DNA of 64,000 nucleotides, from assembly GCF_000720635.1 (NCBI RefSeq), contig NZ_JOCF01000030.1, positions 1-64,000 on the forward strand. The letters run 5' to 3'. The translations under genes and the position numbers were made by a program. Below are positions 33,816-42,313 of the stretch, in pieces (the first letter of the stretch is position 1; each line of letters begins with the position of its first letter). Source of the DNA: Streptomyces sp. NRRL WC-3742 (GTDB taxonomy: Bacteria; Actinomycetota; Actinomycetes; Streptomycetales; Streptomycetaceae). The notes under the pieces were generated by a model. The model ran no database searches, was not told the origin of the DNA, and saw nothing but the letters and a program-made list of their open reading frames with translations.

Positions 33816-33876
33816 GCCGATCAGTTTTCTCGCCCTCGCCCGAACGCGGGCGCGGTTACCGAAAAGTAGAATCGGC
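33816..33876. repeat. Nested dyad upstream of the TetR gene
   Basis: Three concentric inverted-repeat arms: GCCGAT/ATCGGC (33816-33821, 33871-33876), TTTTC/GAAAA, and CGCCCG/CGGGCG in the centre. It lies between a TATTGT -10-like element (33793) and the TetR start (33917). It could be an operator or a leader structure. Confidence 0.4.
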
Positions 33877-33916
33877 CGTCTCGTCGACCCCGAAGAACCC
33901 CGAAGTGAGGAGCGCC

Positions 33917-34579
33917 GTGACGGCCATCCAGGAGGCGCAGGAGCGCCCGCGCGGTGCCCGCCTGCCGCGAAGCGCCCGCCGTGAACAACTGCTCGGTGCC
34001 GCCCAGGAGGTGTTCGTCGCGCAGGGTTACCACTCGGCCGCCATGGACGACATCGCCGACCGCGCCGGGGTCAGCAAGCCGGTGCTGTACCAGCACTTCC
34101 CCGGGAAGCTGGAGCTGTACCTGGCCCTGCTGGACAAGCACTGCGACGCACTCGTCGAGTCGACGCGCGAGGCCCTGTCGGCGACCATCGACAACAAGCA
34201 GCGGGTCGCGAACACGATGGAGGCGTACTTCAACTACGTCTCCAGCGAGTCGGGCGCGTTCCGGCTGGTCTTCGAGTCGGACCTGACGAACGAGCCGGCC
34301 GTGCGCGAGCGGGTCGAGCGGGCCTCCGAGGCGAGCGCGACGCTGGTCAGCAAGGTGATCCAGGAGGACACCGACCTGCCCGAGGCCGAGTCCAAGCTGC
34401 TGGCCGCCGGCGTCTGCGGCCTGGCGCAGATCACCGCCCGGTACTGGCTCTCGCAGGGCCTGGAGATCCCGCGCGACGAGGCGGTGCGCCTGGTCGCCAG
34501 CCTGGCCTGGCGCGGCCTGAAGGGCTTCCCCATGCACCCGAACGAGCAGGGCGCCGAGGGTACCTCCCAGCAGGGCTGA
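33917..34579 (+). CDS. TetR-family transcriptional regulator
   Basis: A 220-residue TetR regulator: helix-turn-helix at about residues 20-65 (REQLLGAAQEVFVAQGYHSA...DRAGVSKPVLYQHFPGKLELY) and an all-helical ligand domain. The GTG at 33917 follows GAGGAG with 6-nt spacing. It precedes the DUF3107 gene in the order TetR, DUF3107, MiaE-like, rhlE, matching Rv3208, Rv3208A, Rv3210c, Rv3211. Ligand and targets are unknown. A nested dyad upstream may be its own operator. Confidence 0.9.
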   Translation: MTAIQEAQERPRGARLPRSARREQLLGAAQEVFVAQGYHSAAMDDIADRAGVSKPVLYQHFPGKLELYLALLDKHCDALVESTREALSATIDNKQRVANTMEAYFNYVSSESGAFRLVFESDLTNEPAVRERVERASEASATLVSKVIQEDTDLPEAESKLLAAGVCGLAQITARYWLSQGLEIPRDEAVRLVASLAWRGLKGFPMHPNEQGAEGTSQQG

Positions 34580-34708
34580 TCCGGGCGACCTTCGCCTGGC
34601 CGGTGATCGCGTGCTCTATGGTGAACCGGTACGGCGCGGGTCGCCGAGAACGCTTGTTCCAGGCGCTCCGGTGCCCGTGCGTGGAGGCTGCAACCCCGGA
34701 GGGAAGCC

Positions 34709-34936
34709 GTGGAGGTCAAGATCGGCGTGCAGAACGCGCCGCGCGAGATCGTGATCGAGAGCTCGCAGAGTGCCGATGAGGTCGAGGGCGCGGTCGCGAA
34801 GGCGCTGGAGGGCGACTCGAAGCTCCTGTCGCTGACCGACGAGCACGGCCGCCGGATCCTCGTCCCGGCCGAGCGCCTGGCGTACGTGGAGATCGGCGAG
34901 CAGGCCGTCCGCAAGGTCGGTTTCGGCGCCCTCTGA
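34709..34936 (+). CDS. DUF3107 family protein (TB9.4-like)
   Basis: A 75-residue protein that matches the conserved actinobacterial DUF3107 family (M. tuberculosis TB9.4): VEVKIGVQNAPREIVIESSQ, SLTDEHGRRILVPAERLAYVEIG and a KVGFGAL C-terminus. Function is not known. The GTG at 34709 follows GGAGGGAAG. It lies between the TetR gene and a small membrane protein. Confidence 0.9.
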   Translation: MEVKIGVQNAPREIVIESSQSADEVEGAVAKALEGDSKLLSLTDEHGRRILVPAERLAYVEIGEQAVRKVGFGAL

Positions 34937-35073
34937 GAGGTCGCGCGAGCATCGCGTCACGGTGCCCCGTTCCCCCTGGGAGCGGGGCACCGGCGCGTGT
35001 ACGGGCCGCTCGGGCGGGGTACGGCGGTGGTGCGGCGCCGCAAGCCGCACGCCCGTCCCCCCGGGAGGCCGCC

Positions 35074-35391
35074 TTGCTGGTCGAATCGATCGCCTTCGCC
35101 CTCGTCGGCCTGGCCACCGGCGCCCTCGCGCTGCTGGGCCTGCCCGCCTACTTCCGCGCGCCCAGGGTGCTGACGGCGGGGACGGCCCTGGCCTCGGCGC
35201 TGCTGGGCGGGACGGTCGCGCACTTCTGCCTGGACGGGCGCTACCCGGTCGGCTCGGTGGTCGCCGCGGCGCTGGCCTCGGGGGTGCTCACCTCGCTGCT
35301 GGCCCGGCCCGACCTCGCGGCCGGACGCGCCCCGGCGCACCGCCACCGACCCGGCGCCCACCGCGCTCAGCGGCGGCACCGGGCGGCGTAG
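35074..35391 (+). CDS. Small membrane protein
   Basis: A 105-residue protein with three hydrophobic segments (IAFALVGLATGALALLGLPAY, LTAGTALASALLGGTVAHF, VGSVVAAALASGVLTSLLA) and a His/Arg-rich cytosolic tail. The TTG at 35074 is chosen because GGGAGG lies 6 nt upstream. I do not recognise the family. Confidence 0.65.
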   Translation: MLVESIAFALVGLATGALALLGLPAYFRAPRVLTAGTALASALLGGTVAHFCLDGRYPVGSVVAAALASGVLTSLLARPDLAAGRAPAHRHRPGAHRAQRRHRAA

Positions 35392-35414
35392 CGCCCGCCG
35401 GACCTCAGCCGGAT

Positions 35415-35447
35415 CTCGGCCCGACCTCGGCCCGACCTTGGCCCGAC
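35415..35447. repeat. Three tandem 11-bp repeats
   Basis: CTCGGCCCGAC occurs three times head to tail (third copy CTTGGCCCGAC) in the 57-bp gap between two converging genes. A diverged part-copy (CTCAGC...) flanks each side. Confidence 0.75.
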
Positions 35448-35448
35448 C

Positions 35449-36180
35449 TCAGCTGGCGAGGCCAAGGGCGGCCATGCGCTTGGTGTGCGCCTCGGTGATC
35501 CGGTTGAACATCTTGCCGACCTCGACGAGGTCGAAGCCCTGCACCTGTACGCCGCCGACCAGCAGGTTGGACAGCGCGTCGCGCTCGGCGACCACCCGCT
35601 GGGCCTGGCTGAGCGCCTCGCCCATCAGCCGCCGGCCCCACAGGGCGAGCCGGCCTCCGGCGCGGGGGTCGGCCTCGATGGCCTGGCGGACCTTGTCGAC
35701 GGCGAACTGGCCGTGGCCGGTGTCGGACATGACGCCGAGCACCAGGTCCCGGGTGTCGTCGTCGAGGCGGACGGCGACCTCGCGGTAGAAGTCGGTGGCG
35801 ATGGCGTCGCCGACGTACGCCTTGACCAGGCCCTCCAGCCAGTCCGAGGGCGCCGTCATCCGGTGGAACAGCTCCAGCGGCTCGACGAAGGGGCGCATGG
35901 CCTCCTGCGGGTCGGCGCCGACCTCGGCGAGGCGGTCGTGCAGCCGCTGGTAGTGCTGGAACTCGGCGGAGGCCATCCGGGCCAGGGCCGCCTTGTCGGC
36001 GAGGTCGGGGGCCAGCTTGGCGTCCTCGGCGAGCCGCTCGAAGGCGCTCAGTTCGCCGTACGCGAGCGCGCCGAGCAGATCCAGCACCGCGGCGCGGTAG
36101 CCGGGGTCGGCCGAGCACGTCGCCCAGTCGCCGATCGAACCGGCCACGCCGTCGTCCTGCGTCTCACCATGGGTCTCCAT
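35449..36180 (-). CDS. MiaE-like ferritin-fold protein
   Basis: A 243-residue all-helical protein of the ferritin-like fold related to tRNA-(ms2io6A)-hydroxylase (MiaE_2-type). Candidate di-iron ligands are in YGELSAFERL, ASAEFQHYQRL, VGDAIATDFYREVA and MSDTGHGQFAVD. Whether it hydroxylates tRNA in this genus is unproven. The ATG at 36180 lies 8 nt after TAAAGT and lacks a Shine-Dalgarno (leaderless candidate). It is divergent from rhlE, as with Rv3210c and Rv3211. Confidence 0.8.
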   Translation of the reverse strand: METHGETQDDGVAGSIGDWATCSADPGYRAAVLDLLGALAYGELSAFERLAEDAKLAPDLADKAALARMASAEFQHYQRLHDRLAEVGADPQEAMRPFVEPLELFHRMTAPSDWLEGLVKAYVGDAIATDFYREVAVRLDDDTRDLVLGVMSDTGHGQFAVDKVRQAIEADPRAGGRLALWGRRLMGEALSQAQRVVAERDALSNLLVGGVQVQGFDLVEVGKMFNRITEAHTKRMAALGLAS

Positions 36181-36816
36181 GACCCGCCACTTTAGACCGA
36201 CCTGCGCACGGGGGGCGGCCTCGCGACCCCCCGTTCGCCTGTCGGTCCCCAGTCCGGCCGGGGCCCCCTCCCCACCCCGGGCGCACCCGGGTGACCGGCC
36301 GGATCGTGCCGTTCCCGGCCGGTCGCGGGGGTCGATGTCAGACGCGTCACGTGTTCGAGTCGTCGCCTGACTGTATGGTGGTACGGAGCCCCGTCGTGCT
36401 CGCACGGAGTCACCGCCGTCTCGGTGCCCCGCGCAGGCCCTCCGGTGGCGGCACCGTCCCCTCAGACGTGTCCGCACCGAAGGCACGGGTACTCACGTAC
36501 GCGGATGCCCGGTCGGAGAGCCGATCGGCTCCGACCAGGGTTTGGACCTCAAGCCTTGGCACCGCATCAGTGGCCGAGCGAGGGCCGCCGAGACCCCGCC
36601 CCCCGCGGAGGTCCCGCGCAGGTCCCTCACGGGATTCCTCCCCGACGCCGCCGGCGACGCGCCCCGCACTCCGGGCCGCGCGCACCGGCCGGCCGCAGGG
36701 ACCGGCGCGGTTGTGCGTCCGCGCAGCTGTACTGCGGGCCGACCAGGCCCGTACGCAGCCGCGCGCGCCCGCCCGCCGCTCGCTCTCGGCCCCTCCCACA
36801 CGGAAGAGGCAGCACC
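36181..36816 (+). other. 636-bp region without a gene upstream of rhlE
   Basis: No convincing ORF. It should hold the promoters of both flanking divergent genes. TATGGT near 36374 is a -10-like element for rhlE and would give a leader of about 440 nt. A long leader upstream of a DEAD-box helicase is compatible with post-transcriptional control, but I see no known riboswitch. Confidence 0.5.
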
Positions 36817-38880
36817 CTGTCCACCACCGCTGAACCCATCAAGACGACGTTCCGAGATCTCGGCATCCTCGCCGAGACCGCGGAGGCCCTGGAGGCCGTC
36901 GGCATCGTCCATCCCTTCCCGATCCAGGAGATGACCCTCCCCGTGGCCCTGACCGGCCACGACGTCATCGGCCAGGCCAAGACCGGCACCGGCAAGACCC
37001 TCGGTTTCGGCCTCCCCCTGATCGAGCGGGCCATCGTGCGCGCCGACGTCGACGCCGGCCGGGCCACGGAGGAGCAGCTCTCCGACTTCCCGCAGGCGCT
37101 GATCGTCGTCCCGACGCGCGAGCTGTGCACCCAGGTCACCAACGACCTGCAGACCGCCGGCAAGGTCCGCAACGTCCGTGTGCTCGCCGTCTACGGCGGC
37201 CGGGCGTACGAGCCGCAGGTCGAGGCGCTCAACAAGGGCGTCGACATCGTCGTCGGCACCCCGGGGCGTCTGCTCGACCTCGCCGGGCAGAAGAAGCTGA
37301 ACCTGTCCAAGGTCCGCGCGCTGGTCCTCGACGAGGCCGACGAGATGCTCGACCTCGGCTTCCTGCCGGACGTCGAGAAGATCATCACCATGCTGCCGGC
37401 CAAGCGGCAGACCCTGCTGTTCTCGGCCACCATGCCGGGCCAGGTCATCAACCTCGCCCGCCGGTACATGAGCCAGCCGACCCACATCCGCGCCGCCGCC
37501 CCGGACGACACCGGCGCGACCGTCGCCAACATCGAGCAGCACATCTTCCGTGCGCACTCGCTCGACAAGGTCGAGACGGTCTCGCGCATCCTGCAGGCCG
37601 ACGGCCGCGGGCTGGCGATGATCTTCTGCCGCACCAAGCGCACCGCCGCCGACGTCTCCGACCAGCTGACCCAGCGCGGCTTCGCCGCCGGCGCCGTCCA
37701 CGGCGACCTGGGCCAGGGCGCCCGCGAGCAGGCCCTGCGGGCCTTCCGCAACGGCAAGGTCGACGTGCTGGTCTGCACCGACGTCGCCGCCCGCGGCATC
37801 GACGTCGAGGGCGTGACCCACGTCGTCAACTACCAGTGCCCCGAGGACGAGAAGACCTACCTGCACCGGATCGGCCGCACCGGCCGCGCCGGCGCCTCGG
37901 GCACGGCCGTCACCCTGGTCGACTGGGACGACATCCCGCGCTGGCAGCTGATCAACAAGGCGCTGGACCTGCCGTTCAACGAGCCGGAGGAGACCTACTC
38001 CACCTCGCCGCACCTGTACGAGCTGCTCAAGATCGCGCCGGGCACCAAGGGCGTGCTGCCCCGCTCGGAGCGCACCCGGGCCGGGCTCGGCGCCGAGGTC
38101 ATCGAGGACCTCGGCGAGACCGGCGGACGCGGTGCCCGCACCGGCGCCGCCCGCGGTCGCGGCGGCCGGGACCGCACGAGCGGCCCCGCCGTCGAGACCC
38201 CGGCGGCGGAGGAGAAGCCGCGCCGCACCCGTGAGCGCCGTCGCACCCGCCGCGGTTCGACGGTCGCCGAGGAGGGCGCGGCCGAGATCGCGGTGGCCGC
38301 GGAGACGGTTCCGGCCGTCGAGGGCGCCGACGCCGAGGAGGCCGCAGCGCCGCGCCGTCGTCGTCGCCGCTCGCGCGCCGGTTCGGCCGCGGCGGAGGCC
38401 GTCGAGGCTGCCGCCGTGACGGCCGAGGCCCCGGTGGCCGAGGCTGCGGCCCCGGTCGCGGTCGCCGAGCCGGTCGCCGAGGCCGTCGCCGAGGCGGCGG
38501 AGCCGAAGCGGGCCACCCGGACCCGTACCCGCAAGCCCAAGGCCGAGACCGAGGCCGAGGCCGTGGTCGAGGCCGTCGAGACCACCGCGGTCGCCGAGAC
38601 CGTCGAGGCCGTCGAGGCCCCGGTGGCGAAGAAGGCGACCCGCGCCCGGACCCGCAAGCCGAAGGCCGAGGCCGTCGAGGCCCCTGCCACCGAGGCCGTC
38701 GCCGAGACCGTCACCGAGGCCGCCGAGCCGAAGCCGGCCACCCGGACGCGTACGCGCAAGCCCAAGGCCACGGCCGAGACCGCCCCCGAGGCGGCCCCGG
38801 CCACCGAGACCCCCGCCGAGGTCCCGGCCCCCCGCAAGCGCACCCGCACCCGCAAGGCCACCCCGGCCACGGAGAGCTGA
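36817..38880 (+). CDS. rhlE: DEAD-box RNA helicase RhlE, probable CTG start
   Basis: A 687-residue DEAD-box RNA helicase. Q-motif GIVHPFPIQ, Walker A AKTGTGKT, PTRELC, motif II LDEADEMLDLGF, SATMPG, and motif VI HRIGRTGRAG. The last ~250 residues are disordered, rich in Ala/Glu/Val, with four basic repeats (RTRTRKPKAE, RARTRKPKAE, RTRTRKPKAT, RTRTRKAT) likely to contact RNA. No ATG, GTG or TTG is in frame near the N-terminus; the next ATG (36929) would delete half of the Q-motif. A CTG at 36817 with GAAGAGG 7-13 nt upstream gives the expected LSTTAEPIKTTFRDLG start. Confidence 0.88.
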   Translation: MSTTAEPIKTTFRDLGILAETAEALEAVGIVHPFPIQEMTLPVALTGHDVIGQAKTGTGKTLGFGLPLIERAIVRADVDAGRATEEQLSDFPQALIVVPTRELCTQVTNDLQTAGKVRNVRVLAVYGGRAYEPQVEALNKGVDIVVGTPGRLLDLAGQKKLNLSKVRALVLDEADEMLDLGFLPDVEKIITMLPAKRQTLLFSATMPGQVINLARRYMSQPTHIRAAAPDDTGATVANIEQHIFRAHSLDKVETVSRILQADGRGLAMIFCRTKRTAADVSDQLTQRGFAAGAVHGDLGQGAREQALRAFRNGKVDVLVCTDVAARGIDVEGVTHVVNYQCPEDEKTYLHRIGRTGRAGASGTAVTLVDWDDIPRWQLINKALDLPFNEPEETYSTSPHLYELLKIAPGTKGVLPRSERTRAGLGAEVIEDLGETGGRGARTGAARGRGGRDRTSGPAVETPAAEEKPRRTRERRRTRRGSTVAEEGAAEIAVAAETVPAVEGADAEEAAAPRRRRRRSRAGSAAAEAVEAAAVTAEAPVAEAAAPVAVAEPVAEAVAEAAEPKRATRTRTRKPKAETEAEAVVEAVETTAVAETVEAVEAPVAKKATRARTRKPKAEAVEAPATEAVAETVTEAAEPKPATRTRTRKPKATAETAPEAAPATETPAEVPAPRKRTRTRKATPATES

Positions 38881-38901
38881 GCACCCCCTCGGCCCCACCC
38901 C

Positions 38902-38937
38902 CGCGCCGCCCGACACCCCCTGGTGTCGGGCGGCGCG
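38902..38937. terminator. 16-bp hairpin terminator after rhlE
   Basis: A perfect 16-bp inverted repeat (CGCGCCGCCCGACACC and complement) with a 4-nt CCCT loop, 21 bp beyond the rhlE stop. Confidence 0.8.
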
Positions 38938-38994
38938 GTCGTTCGCGGCTCTAGGCTCGAACAAGGTGGGTCGTCGAGGTGGGAGGTGCGGGGG

Positions 38995-39876
38995 ATGAGT
39001 ACGCCGCCGTTTCTGGTGTTGCCCGGGTGCGCGCGGGCGGAGCGGGTGGGGACGGGCCGGGGGGCGTTCGCGGCGTTGCGGGCGGAGCCGGCGGGGGCGG
39101 TGCGGGGGTCGGCGTTGCTGGTGCCGGGGTTCACGGGCAGCAAGGAGGACTTCATCGCGCTGCTGGAGCCGCTGGCGGCCGCCGGGTACCGGGTGACGGC
39201 CGTGGACCAGCGGGGCCAGTACGAGACGGGCGGGCCGGACGATCCCGCCGCCTACACCGTCGCCGCGCTGGGCGAGGACGTGCGGGCGCTGGCCGAGGCG
39301 CTGGCGGCCGAGGGCGGCGGCCCGGTGCACCTGCTGGGGCACTCCTTCGGCGGGCAGGTCGTGCGCGAGGCGGTGCTCGCCGCCGGGCCGGGCCCGGTGC
39401 CGTGGCGTTCGCTGACGCTGATGTCCACCGGCCCGGGCGCCATCGAGCCGTCCGAGGCGGCCCGTACCAAGCTGCTGCTGGACGTGCTGCCGGTGATGAG
39501 CCTGGAGGAGATCTGGCAGGTGATCCAGCAGCTGGACGCGCAGAGCCCGCAGCCGAAGCCGGAGCTCGCCCCGGAGATCGCGGAGTTCATGCACCGCCGC
39601 TGGGTGGCGAACGTGCCGGCCTCGCTGAGCGTCACCGGCGGCCATCTCATGGCCGCGCCGGACCGGGTGGCCGAGCTGGCCGGGGCGGTCCGGGCCCGGG
39701 CGCTGCCGGTGCTGGTGATGTCGGGGGTGCGGGACTACGCGTGGCCGGTGCCGCAGCAGAGCGAGATGGCCGAGCGGCTGGGCGCGCGCCGGGTGGTGGT
39801 GGAGGACTCGGGGCACTCCCCCGCCGCGGAGCGGCCGGTGGAGACGGCGCGGGCGCTGGCCGGATTCTGGGGCTGA
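38995..39876 (+). CDS. Alpha/beta-hydrolase
   Basis: A 293-residue alpha/beta-hydrolase. Oxyanion loop VPGFTGSKEDF, VTAVDQRGQYET, nucleophile elbow LGHSFGGQV, acid region MSGVRDYAWP and catalytic His in DSGHSPAAERP. The ATG at 38995 follows GGGAGG. No signal peptide. Substrate unknown. It is the same broad class as the protein at 32771-33673 but not a close copy. Confidence 0.87.
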   Translation: MSTPPFLVLPGCARAERVGTGRGAFAALRAEPAGAVRGSALLVPGFTGSKEDFIALLEPLAAAGYRVTAVDQRGQYETGGPDDPAAYTVAALGEDVRALAEALAAEGGGPVHLLGHSFGGQVVREAVLAAGPGPVPWRSLTLMSTGPGAIEPSEAARTKLLLDVLPVMSLEEIWQVIQQLDAQSPQPKPELAPEIAEFMHRRWVANVPASLSVTGGHLMAAPDRVAELAGAVRARALPVLVMSGVRDYAWPVPQQSEMAERLGARRVVVEDSGHSPAAERPVETARALAGFWG

Positions 39877-40244
39877 GCTCCACCGTCGCCGCAGTGGTCT
39901 GAACCACTTTCGTGATCCGATCGTTCTTGTTCGCGCGACAAAATTCGTTAGTTACGGTAATCTTTGATTCTGTCCGGGAATCATCGCTGCCCGCACCAGG
40001 TCGCCCGCGGGTCGAAACCTGGACGTAACGGACGGGCAACGGCCCGGCAGCACCGCCACGTCATCGTGGTTCACGAGGCAGAAGACGCACCGGGCAAGCC
40101 CAGGGGGAGCCCTTGCCGCAGCAGACCGCCGAACGTACGAATCGTCCGGTCCGGCCGCTTCGCCGGACCCGCAGGACCCCGAGAGGGCTGATCCCGACTC
40201 AGCCCCGATCTCCCCGCCCGACGGGGACAGGAAAGGAGACGCCC
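39877..40244 (+). other. AT-richer promoter and structured leader
   Basis: A 368-bp gap. Its start (39905-39970) is one of the least GC-rich stretches in the window and likely a promoter (TTGTTC, TAATCT-like elements). It then contains three predicted hairpins: GGCAAG/CTTGCC (40093-40117), GGTCCGGC/GCCGGACC (40148-40169) and GGGCTGA/TCAGCCC (40185-40205). The start of the small gene at 40245 follows. Confidence 0.45.
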
Positions 40245-40403
40245 ATGACCAAGTCCATGCGTTTCGAGATCGTCCGACTGGACGATGCCAACGGCTCCGC
40301 CACCGGCCGCCAGATCGCCGACGCCGAGACCGTCCGCGAGGTCGTCCAGGCCGCCGCCCGCACCGGCGAGCGCCTGCTCATCCGTCCGTGCCCGACCGTC
40401 TGA
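40245..40403 (+). CDS. Small conserved-looking protein (52 aa)
   Basis: Begins MTKSMRFEIVRLDDANGSA and ends LLIRPCPTV. The ATG at 40245 has a very good AAAGGAGA ribosome binding site. The short hydrophilic sequence has no membrane segment. I do not recognise a function. It stands alone between a structured leader and a 15-bp terminator hairpin, so it is probably a monocistronic gene. Confidence 0.7.
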   Translation: MTKSMRFEIVRLDDANGSATGRQIADAETVREVVQAAARTGERLLIRPCPTV

Positions 40404-40734
40404 CCCTGCGCGGCGCCCGCGACCGGGAGGTCACACCCGCCGCCGATGAGCAGGGGCCGTCCGACCCGGACGTGCCGATACCCGACTGACGCCCCGTCAC
40501 CGCAATCGCCGATGACGGGGCGTCAGTGCGTTCGGGGCGCGTTCGACGCCCGCTCGAACCCCGGCCGTCCCCGCCGCCCCCGACGTTTGCCGCCCTCCGC
40601 GACGGGACATCCCCCAACGGGAACCGCCCGGACCTCGCCCACCCCGCGCCGACCGGGCTTGTGCCACCGACAGGTGCGGCCGAGCCCTCCGTACGGGTGA
40701 TCGTCCTTGACGCGGCGGTCCGGAGGGAGGAGCG
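40404..40734. other. 331-bp gap: terminator, otherwise nothing clear
   Basis: The first third carries the hairpin at 40485-40527. The remainder must contain the promoter of the gene at 40735, but no convincing -35/-10 pair, ORF or RNA was seen. Confidence 0.5.
40485..40527. terminator. 15-bp hairpin terminator
   Basis: A perfect 15-bp inverted repeat (ACTGACGCCCCGTCA and complement) around a 13-nt loop, about 80 bp after the 52-residue gene. Confidence 0.7.
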
Positions 40735-41382
40735 TTGTCGGCTATGAGGGGCGAGCCAAGCTGCCCGAGGTGCGCCGGTCGGGTCCGCGCCCCCGGTCTG
40801 TTTTCGGACACCTGGCAGTGCGACCGGCACGGAGCCGTGCACCCGATGCAGCCCGTGCTGCCTCCGAGCGTGGAGGCCCTCGGCGTCGCCGTGGCCCGCT
40901 CCCAGGTCCCCGTCTGGATGCCCTGGCCGCTCCCGGTCGGCTGGCTCTACACCGGCATCGCGCACGTGGGGGACGACGTCTCGGGCGCCCGGGCCACCGC
41001 CGTCGCCTGCGCCGGGCCCGCGCCGCTGGGCGGCTTCGGGGAGCTGGTGCTCGTCGCCGAGGAGCTCGGGGTCGGGCTCGGCGCCCGCTACGCCGGGCTC
41101 CCGGGTCCGGACCCGGGCGACTCCGTCGGCCTGTACAAGCCCGCCGACGCCAAGCTGATGGCCGCCGGGCGGCCCACCCCGATGTTCCACGTCCCGGACG
41201 CGCCCGCCGACCGCGCGGTGTTCGTCGGCGAGGCCCGCGGGCTCTGGCTCTGGGCGGTCGCCTGGCCCGAGCAGTCGGCGCTGGTGATGTACGACGAACT
41301 GGTGCTCACCGACCTGCGCGAGGCCGGCGCCGAGCTGGACCTGCTGCCCTGCGGAGCCCTCTCCCCCCGGCTGCTGGGGTAG
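40735..41382 (+). CDS. DUF6758-like zinc-ribbon protein
   Basis: A 215-residue actinobacterial protein. The N-terminus CPRC...C...H resembles a small zinc ribbon. The body contains PVWMPWPLPVGWLYTGIAHVGDD, AACAGPAPLGGFGE-like and LYKPADAKLMAAGRPTPM segments. I associate it with the uncharacterised DUF6758 group. The TTG at 40735 is favoured by GGAGGGAGGAG upstream; the ATG at 40744 is too far from it. It precedes the PHP phosphoesterase by 65 bp and may be co-transcribed. Confidence 0.7.
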   Translation: MSAMRGEPSCPRCAGRVRAPGLFSDTWQCDRHGAVHPMQPVLPPSVEALGVAVARSQVPVWMPWPLPVGWLYTGIAHVGDDVSGARATAVACAGPAPLGGFGELVLVAEELGVGLGARYAGLPGPDPGDSVGLYKPADAKLMAAGRPTPMFHVPDAPADRAVFVGEARGLWLWAVAWPEQSALVMYDELVLTDLREAGAELDLLPCGALSPRLLG

Positions 41383-41447
41383 GCCGGGGCACACGGCCCG
41401 GCTCCCCTATCCTGGGCGGCATTCCACGAGCCCCAGGAGTACGCCCC

Positions 41448-42308
41448 GTGCGCATCGACCTGCACGCCCACAGCAACGCCTCCGACGGCACCGACAGCCC
41501 GGCCGAGCTGGTCGCGGCGGCGGTGGCCGCCGGACTCGACGTCGTCGCGCTGACCGACCACGACACGGTGGCCGGCCACGCCGAGGCCGCCGAGGCGGTG
41601 CACGCGCTGCCGGCCGGCACCCGGCTGACCGTGGTGCCGGGCGCCGAGCTGTCCTGCGTGGTGGACGGCGTCAGCATGCACCTGCTGGCGTACCTGTTCG
41701 ACCCCGAGGAGCCGGAGTTCGCGCGCGAGCGGGAGCTGGTGCGCACCGACCGGTTCCGGCGCGGGCGGGCGGTCGTCGAGCGCTGCCGCGAACTGGGGGC
41801 CGACATCACCTGGGAGCAGGTGCAGCGCATCGCCGGGGCCGGCTCGGTCGGGCGGCCGCACATCGCCAGCGCGCTGGTGGAGGCGGGTGTGGTGGCCACC
41901 GTCTCGGACGCCTTCACCCCCGAGTGGCTGGCCAACGGCGGCCGGGCGGACGTGCGCAAGCACGAGACCGATCCGCTGGAGGCCGTGCGGCTGGTCCGGG
42001 CGGCCGGCGGGGTGCCGGTCTTCGCCCACCCGGGCGCGGTCAAGCGCGGCCGTACGGTGCCGGAGCACGTGATCGCCGACCTCGCGGCGGCCGGGCTCGG
42101 CGGCCTGGAGGTGGACCACACCGACCACGACGAGGAGACCAGGGCGCACCTGCGCGGCCTGGCCGGGGAGCTGGGGCTGCTGGTCACCGGCTCCAGCGAC
42201 TACCACGGCGAGCGCAAGACCGTCCGCCTGGGCGAGCACACCACCGACCCGGCGGTGTACGAGGCCCTGCTGGCGCAGGCGAGCGGCGCGAAGCCGATCG
42301 AAAGGTAG
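41448..42308 (+). CDS. PHP-domain phosphoesterase
   Basis: A 286-residue PHP-domain hydrolase. The four metal-binding motifs are visible: RIDLHAHSNASDGT, ALTDHDTVAG, VPGAELSC and the late HPGAVKRG / TGSSDYHG. Members cleave nucleotide 3',5'-bisphosphates or oligonucleotides (RNase AM/TrpH-like), so a role in nucleotide turnover is likely. The GTG at 41448 follows CAGGAG. Confidence 0.9.
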   Translation: MRIDLHAHSNASDGTDSPAELVAAAVAAGLDVVALTDHDTVAGHAEAAEAVHALPAGTRLTVVPGAELSCVVDGVSMHLLAYLFDPEEPEFARERELVRTDRFRRGRAVVERCRELGADITWEQVQRIAGAGSVGRPHIASALVEAGVVATVSDAFTPEWLANGGRADVRKHETDPLEAVRLVRAAGGVPVFAHPGAVKRGRTVPEHVIADLAAAGLGGLEVDHTDHDEETRAHLRGLAGELGLLVTGSSDYHGERKTVRLGEHTTDPAVYEALLAQASGAKPIER

Positions 42309-42313
42309 GGCCG

